NCBI GenBank assembly: GCA_031273145.1
Contig: JAISSL010000085.1
Coordinates: forward strand, 1 to 9,716
From: Zoogloeaceae bacterium
GTDB lineage: Bacteria; Pseudomonadota; Gammaproteobacteria; Burkholderiales; Rhodocyclaceae
Reading direction: 5' to 3'
Length of the DNA stretch: 9,716 nt
Shown here: piece after piece, positions 6,034 through 9,716 of the stretch
Layout: every line of letters starts with the position of its first letter
How positions within the stretch are numbered: position 1 is the stretch's first letter
The notes under the pieces: generated by a model
Told to the model about the DNA's origin: nothing
Seen by the model: only the letters and a program-made list of their open reading frames with translations
Databases searched by the model: none
Translations under genes and position numbers: made by a program

Positions 6034-7172
6034 GTACAGCCGAACTTTACCTTTCCCAAGATGAAATTGATGAATTCATCAGGGAAACAAAAATTGCGCC
6101 ACAACTTTTTTATGGCGACGAAGGCGCAGAATACGGCGTTTGCCCGTACATCACCTTCTACATCTATCATGGAAGGGAGGATTTTTTGCCGTTGTGCCAT
6201 GAGGTCATTGAACTGCACCAAGAGTTGCAGACGCTGATAGATAGGCCGTTTCTGCGTGTCTACAACAGCAGGTGGGGAAGCTGGGTGAAAGCCACGCCCC
6301 AAAAACTTGGGCGCGACCTGTTGCAGGAACACGCACAGTGGACCCTCAAAAAAGGTTTCAGGGATTTTGTGGTGAAGGCTACGGATAAGGAAAGCCCCGC
6401 CGCTTCCGCCCGATGGGCGATTTCCGCAGAGGTTTCTGAATGCCCTGAGATGAACTACACGACGGTCAAGATGACGTTTCGAGACCAATGGTACAGGGAT
6501 GGGAACAACCGGCATGTCTGGCACGCATTTGTCGAGAAGTGGCTGAACCGTCTGCATCCGATACAGTGCTACAGCGGCTATGAGATCGGCACGACCACGA
6601 CCGGAGTTTTTGGCGCCTATGAAAGCGATGTGATGGAGCGCATCTGCGCCGATTACTTCTATGGGCTGGACATTGACCACGCTTTCAGGATGGGATTTCA
6701 CCCCCACGACGATAAAAAAGGCTATGTCAATCATGGCCGTCTTGGCGCGGGGCTTCGTACCCCGACCTGGTGTTTTTTGCTCAGTCCATTCTGGTTGCAA
6801 AAGTTGGGCAAGCGTCCTTCGGAAGTGCGGATGGCGCTCAAGCATCCGGCGATCAAGATTACTGAAATCCCCTATCCGCACGGAAAACACAACCCGAACG
6901 GCGATTCTGCCCTGTGGATTCGCATGGGCGAACTGCACCTGTATCCGGTAGATGAAGGCGTGCCGGAACTGCCGATGCTTGCCAATGCGCTTATCAAACC
7001 GATTCGCTGCAACTGGTTGCAACTCTTTACGCTCGACCCGTGGGAAGGCGACCCGAATCCGCGTTTCGACTTTGAAAACGGCCCGAAGTGGATGGCGCGG
7101 TTCGACGAGGACAGCGAATGGCCGAACCGGGAAGCGCGACAAAAACCCGCCACGCCTGAAGGCGCAAAATAA
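6030..7172 (+). CDS. DUF3396/TsiV-like putative type VI immunity protein, copy 2
   Basis: The 380-residue protein is a paralogue of the preceding gene, roughly two thirds identical by eye along its whole length. It shares YGVCPYITFYIYHG, the CYSGYEIGTTT segment, E-R-I-C-A-D-Y-F-Y-G-L-D, the GLRTPTWCFLLSPFWLQKLG block and a W-M-A-R-F-D-E-x-S-E-W-P-N-R-E tail. Differences cluster in the N-terminal 30 residues, around 85-125 and around 215-235. I place the start at GTG 6030 rather than an upstream in-frame ATG at 5973. The GTG shares GTGA with the stop of copy 1, has a GGAAAGG site before it, and gives the same M-S-T-A opening as copy 1. It is co-transcribed and probably translationally coupled with copy 1. 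Function as immunity is inferred from the family. Confidence 0.72.
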   Translation: MSTAELYLSQDEIDEFIRETKIAPQLFYGDEGAEYGVCPYITFYIYHGREDFLPLCHEVIELHQELQTLIDRPFLRVYNSRWGSWVKATPQKLGRDLLQEHAQWTLKKGFRDFVVKATDKESPAASARWAISAEVSECPEMNYTTVKMTFRDQWYRDGNNRHVWHAFVEKWLNRLHPIQCYSGYEIGTTTTGVFGAYESDVMERICADYFYGLDIDHAFRMGFHPHDDKKGYVNHGRLGAGLRTPTWCFLLSPFWLQKLGKRPSEVRMALKHPAIKITEIPYPHGKHNPNGDSALWIRMGELHLYPVDEGVPELPMLANALIKPIRCNWLQLFTLDPWEGDPNPRFDFENGPKWMARFDEDSEWPNREARQKPATPEGAK

Positions 7173-7225
7173 GAAAGGCAGGCGTCCCGGTAAAAAGGGA
7201 ACGAAAAAAACGAATTCAACATACT

Positions 7226-7303
7226 TTGCTTTTCGCGCCGCCCAAATTGCAGTATGCTTAACGGCTTTCCTGCACCAGAGTCAGGGAACCCAAAACAAGA
7301 GGA
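7226..7303 (+). promoter_or_regulatory. maeB upstream region: weak promoter candidate and ribosome binding site
   Basis: AAGAGGA at 7297-7303, five bases before the ATG at 7309, is a convincing Shine-Dalgarno. A possible promoter has -35 TTTTCG (7230-7235), 17 bases, and -10 TATGCT (7253-7258), but both boxes are poor. No terminator with a T-tract separates this from the DUF3396 pair, so read-through from upstream is possible. Confidence 0.35.
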
Positions 7304-7308
7304 TCAGT

Positions 7309-9600
7309 ATGGACAAGGACTTATACGAAGCCGCGCTCGAATATCACCGTCATCCGACGCCCGGCAAAATCTCGGTTCGCCCCACCAAAGGACTGTTGAA
7401 CCAGCGCGATCTGGCGCTTGCCTATTCGCCCGGCGTTGCCGCGCCTTGCGAGGCCATTGAGGCAGACCCAAAAACGGCGGCGCAATACACTTCCCGCGCC
7501 AATCTGGTCGGCGTCGTCACGAACGGCACTGCCGTCCTGGGGCTTGGCGACATCGGCCCCCTGGCCGCCAAGCCAGTCATGGAAGGCAAAGGCTGCCTGT
7601 TCAAGAAATTTGCGGGCATTGACGTATTCGACATCGAACTGGCCGAACACGACCCGGACAAGCTGATTGACATCATCGCCTCGCTGGAGCCGACCCTGGG
7701 CGGCGTCAACCTTGAGGACATCAAGGCGCCCGAATGTTTCTACATCGAAGAAAAGCTGAAAGCGCGGATGAACATCCCGGTCTTTCATGACGACCAGCAC
7801 GGCACGGCCATCATTTCCGCCGCCGCCATGTTGAACGGCCTGAAAGTCATCAAGAAGAAGATTGAAGCGGTCAAGATTGTCTGTTCCGGCGCGGGCGCGG
7901 CGGCCATTTCCTGTCTGGATTTGTGGTGTCACTTAGGCGTGCGGAAAGAAAACATCACCGTCTGTGATTCCAAGGGCGTAATCCGGCACGGGCGCGAGGA
8001 CAAGATGGACGCATCCAAGTTGCGCTACGCCCAGAATACCGAAGCGCGTACCTTGGGCGAGGCCATCAAGGGCGCGGATATTTTTCTGGGGCTTTCCACG
8101 GCGGGCGTTTTAAAGCCTGAAATGCTCTCCGAAATGGCGTCCGACCCGCTCATTTTCGCGCTTGCCAACCCAACGCCTGAAATCATGCCGGAAGAGGCGC
8201 AGGCTGTCCGGCCTGACGCCATCATTGCGACCGGGCGTTCCGATTATCCCAATCAGGTAAACAACGTCCTTTGCTTCCCCTTCATTTTCCGGGGGGCGCT
8301 GGATGTCTGCGCGACCCGGATTACGGAAGAGATGAAACTCGCCTGCGTGTATGCCATTGCCGCAATGGCGGAAGATGAAATTGCCGACGAAGTTGCCGTT
8401 GCCTATCCGGGGCATCGTCTGGAATTCGGGCGCGAATACCTGATTCCCAAGCCTTTCGACCCGCGCCTCATCGTCCGCATTGCGCCGGCAGTCGCCCGCG
8501 CCGCGATGGATTCCGGCGTGGCAACCCGGCCTATCGAAGATTGGGATGCCTACCATCAACATCTCTCCGAATTCGTCTATCAGACCGGGGCGGGAATGCG
8601 CGCCATCTTTCAGGAAGCCCGGCATCAGCCGAGCCGCCGCGTTGCCTACGCCGAAGGGGAAGATGAGCGGGTACTGCGCGCCATACAGGTTGTGCGCGAT
8701 GAAAAACTCGCCTTTCCGCTTCTTATCGGCAGACCGCAGATCATCCTGCACAATCTGCAAAAGAGCGGGTTGCGCCTCCTGCCCAACGTGGATTTCGAGA
8801 TTATTGACCCGGATAATCTGCCGAATTATCAGGAATACTGGACGGACTACCATCAAATCATGAAGCGGCGCGGCGTGACCATTGACATGGCGAAGGTGCG
8901 GGTTCGCGCGGATAACACGGTGCTGGGCGCGTTGATGGTTCGGCTGGGTCATGCGGATGGCCTGATTTGCGGCCTTTCCGGTTATTTTGACCTGCACCTG
9001 CGCGACGTGGATGAAATCATCGGCAAAGCGCCCGGACACAAGACCATGGCGGCGCTGAATCACCTGATTCTGCCGGGACGCTCCATTTTCGTCTGCGATA
9101 CCCATGTAAACGAAAACCCGGACGCGGAACAACTGGCGGAAATTACCCTGATGGCTGCCGAAACCGTGCGCCGCTTTGGATTTTCGCCCAAGGTTGCGCT
9201 TCTTTCCCATTCCAATTTTGGTTCTGCGCGTTCGCCTTCGGCGAACAAAATGCGGGAGGCGCTTGCCATTGTGCGCGAGCACTCGCCCACGCTGGAAGTG
9301 GATGGCGAAATGCACGGCGACGCGGCGCTCGCTGAACATGTGCGCGGGCTTTCCGACCCGGATTCGCCGCTTAAAGGCGAAGCCAACCTGCTCATCATGC
9401 CCAATCTCGACGCGGCGAATATCTCCTACAACCTGCTCAAGATGACGGGCGGCGATGGCGTAACCATCGGCCCGGTGCTGATGGGGGTGGCGAAGCCCGT
9501 GCATGTCATCACGCCTTCGTCTTCGGTACGGCGGCTGGTCAATCTGACGGCTCTGGTGGCAACGGAAAAATGCCCTGCGGGTCTTGCGGACGGCGATTGA
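7309..9600 (+). CDS. maeB: NADP-dependent malic enzyme with C-terminal phosphotransacetylase-like domain (MaeB)
   Basis: The enzyme oxidatively decarboxylates L-malate to pyruvate and CO2 with reduction of NADP+, linking the TCA cycle to pyruvate and NADPH supply. At 763 residues it matches the large MaeB class (E. coli 759). The malic-enzyme part (about 1-425) shows the catalytic tyrosine in YSPGVAAP (Y39), the lysine K94, the metal ligands E136-D137 and D161-D162 in FHDDQHGTA, a Rossmann GAGAAAI (194-200), ANPTPE (286-291) and NQVNN (315-319). The C-terminal PTA-like part (about 440-763) has [12 protein letters not shown], typical of phosphotransacetylases. In E. coli MaeB this domain regulates through acetyl-CoA and is not known to be catalytic. 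The ATG at 7309 is set by AAGAGGA. The domain sequence starts right there, so the upstream open frame is not coding. Confidence 0.96.
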   Translation: MDKDLYEAALEYHRHPTPGKISVRPTKGLLNQRDLALAYSPGVAAPCEAIEADPKTAAQYTSRANLVGVVTNGTAVLGLGDIGPLAAKPVMEGKGCLFKKFAGIDVFDIELAEHDPDKLIDIIASLEPTLGGVNLEDIKAPECFYIEEKLKARMNIPVFHDDQHGTAIISAAAMLNGLKVIKKKIEAVKIVCSGAGAAAISCLDLWCHLGVRKENITVCDSKGVIRHGREDKMDASKLRYAQNTEARTLGEAIKGADIFLGLSTAGVLKPEMLSEMASDPLIFALANPTPEIMPEEAQAVRPDAIIATGRSDYPNQVNNVLCFPFIFRGALDVCATRITEEMKLACVYAIAAMAEDEIADEVAVAYPGHRLEFGREYLIPKPFDPRLIVRIAPAVARAAMDSGVATRPIEDWDAYHQHLSEFVYQTGAGMRAIFQEARHQPSRRVAYAEGEDERVLRAIQVVRDEKLAFPLLIGRPQIILHNLQKSGLRLLPNVDFEIIDPDNLPNYQEYWTDYHQIMKRRGVTIDMAKVRVRADNTVLGALMVRLGHADGLICGLSGYFDLHLRDVDEIIGKAPGHKTMAALNHLILPGRSIFVCDTHVNENPDAEQLAEITLMAAETVRRFGFSPKVALLSHSNFGSARSPSANKMREALAIVREHSPTLEVDGEMHGDAALAEHVRGLSDPDSPLKGEANLLIMPNLDAANISYNLLKMTGGDGVTIGPVLMGVAKPVHVITPSSSVRRLVNLTALVATEKCPAGLADGD

Positions 9601-9654
9601 AAAACCGTCACAAGCCACGCTTGGGCAAGAAATGGTTTTAGAGCGGTTTTGTTT
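9601..9654 (+). terminator. probable terminator of maeB
   Basis: AAAACCG (9601-9607), directly after the stop codon, pairs with CGGTTTT (9644-9650). An inner hairpin CAAGC-CAC-GCTTG (9611-9623) shortens the loop, and the tail is TTTTGTTT. The long loop makes it an imperfect example. Confidence 0.4.
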
Positions 9655-9656
9655 AT

Positions 9657-9709
9657 CCCGTACATGATGGAATCTCCATCCCTCAACCGGGGCTAAAGCA
9701 TGATACGGG
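9657..9709. other. compact foldable element at the right edge, three-way-junction-like
   Basis: CCCGTACATG (9657-9666) pairs with CATGATACGGG (9699-9709) with one bulged A. Within it ATGGA/TCCAT (9667-9671/9675-9679) and CCTC/GGGG (9681-9684/9689-9692) form two small hairpins, with CTAAAG left single-stranded. There is no T-tract. I do not recognise a known riboswitch or ribozyme core. It could be a leader element of the next gene beyond the window, or a dispersed repeat. Confidence 0.4.
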
Positions 9710-9716
9710 CGGCAGG

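Noticed and set aside
7178..7208. Possible terminator after the second DUF3396 gene (CCC/GGG stem followed by A-run)
   Set aside because: The stem is short with a bulge and there is no T-tract on the plus strand.
6952..7308. In-frame upstream extension of maeB by 119 codons
   Set aside because: It overlaps the second DUF3396 gene in another frame. The MaeB family sequence and a good ribosome binding site both begin at 7309.
8110..9618. Very long minus-strand open frame (502 codons) opposite maeB
   Set aside because: Antisense shadow: His/Arg-rich, no domain, while the plus strand encodes all MaeB motifs.
9657..9709. Hammerhead ribozyme or common riboswitch
   Set aside because: The CUGAUGA and GAAA core of hammerheads is absent, and I find no TPP, cobalamin, glycine, fluoride or c-di-GMP consensus segments.

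Overview
The window reads as a chromosomal stretch from a moderately GC-rich proteobacterium. The proteins look beta- or gammaproteobacterial, with betaproteobacteria my first guess. The evidence is a Mrp/ApbC protein of E. coli-type length with a CPNC motif, a compact FtsY in an ftsY-ftsE-ftsX operon, a two-domain MaeB malic enzyme, and a tRNA gene with encoded CCA. I cannot name a genus from sequence alone.

Layout, left to right: a tRNA-Ala(CGC) gene on the minus strand (12-87). Next comes a gap holding the tRNA promoter and a run of four imperfect 17-18 bp tandem repeats (194-262). A small plus-strand lipoprotein gene (312-536) follows, then a strong bidirectional terminator (560-593) shared with the convergent mrp gene (606-1730, minus). 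A 380-base gap (1731-2110) contains a long near-perfect inverted repeat at the predicted mrp transcription start. The ftsY-ftsE-ftsX operon (4628 down to 2111, minus) is tightly packed, with two 4-base ATGA start/stop overlaps. A 256-base divergent intergenic region (4629-4884) carries a promoter candidate for each side and an 18-bp tandem duplication. Then come two tandem paralogous plus-strand genes (4885-6033 and 6030-7172), both starting with GTG and overlapping by 4 bases. They encode proteins I assign to the DUF3396/TsiV type VI immunity-like family. Last is maeB (7309-9600, plus), a likely terminator, and a compact foldable element at the right edge (9657-9709).

Working relationships: FtsY is the SRP receptor GTPase, and FtsE/FtsX form the divisome ABC-type complex controlling peptidoglycan hydrolysis. 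Mrp is an Fe-S cluster carrier and MaeB feeds pyruvate and NADPH. These are housekeeping genes. The accessory element is the DUF3396 pair. No T6SS effector, VgrG/Hcp/PAAR or Rhs gene lies within the window, so the pair looks like an orphan immunity cassette lodged between housekeeping genes. That pair, the long palindrome upstream of mrp and the structured element at the right edge are the most notable parts of the window.
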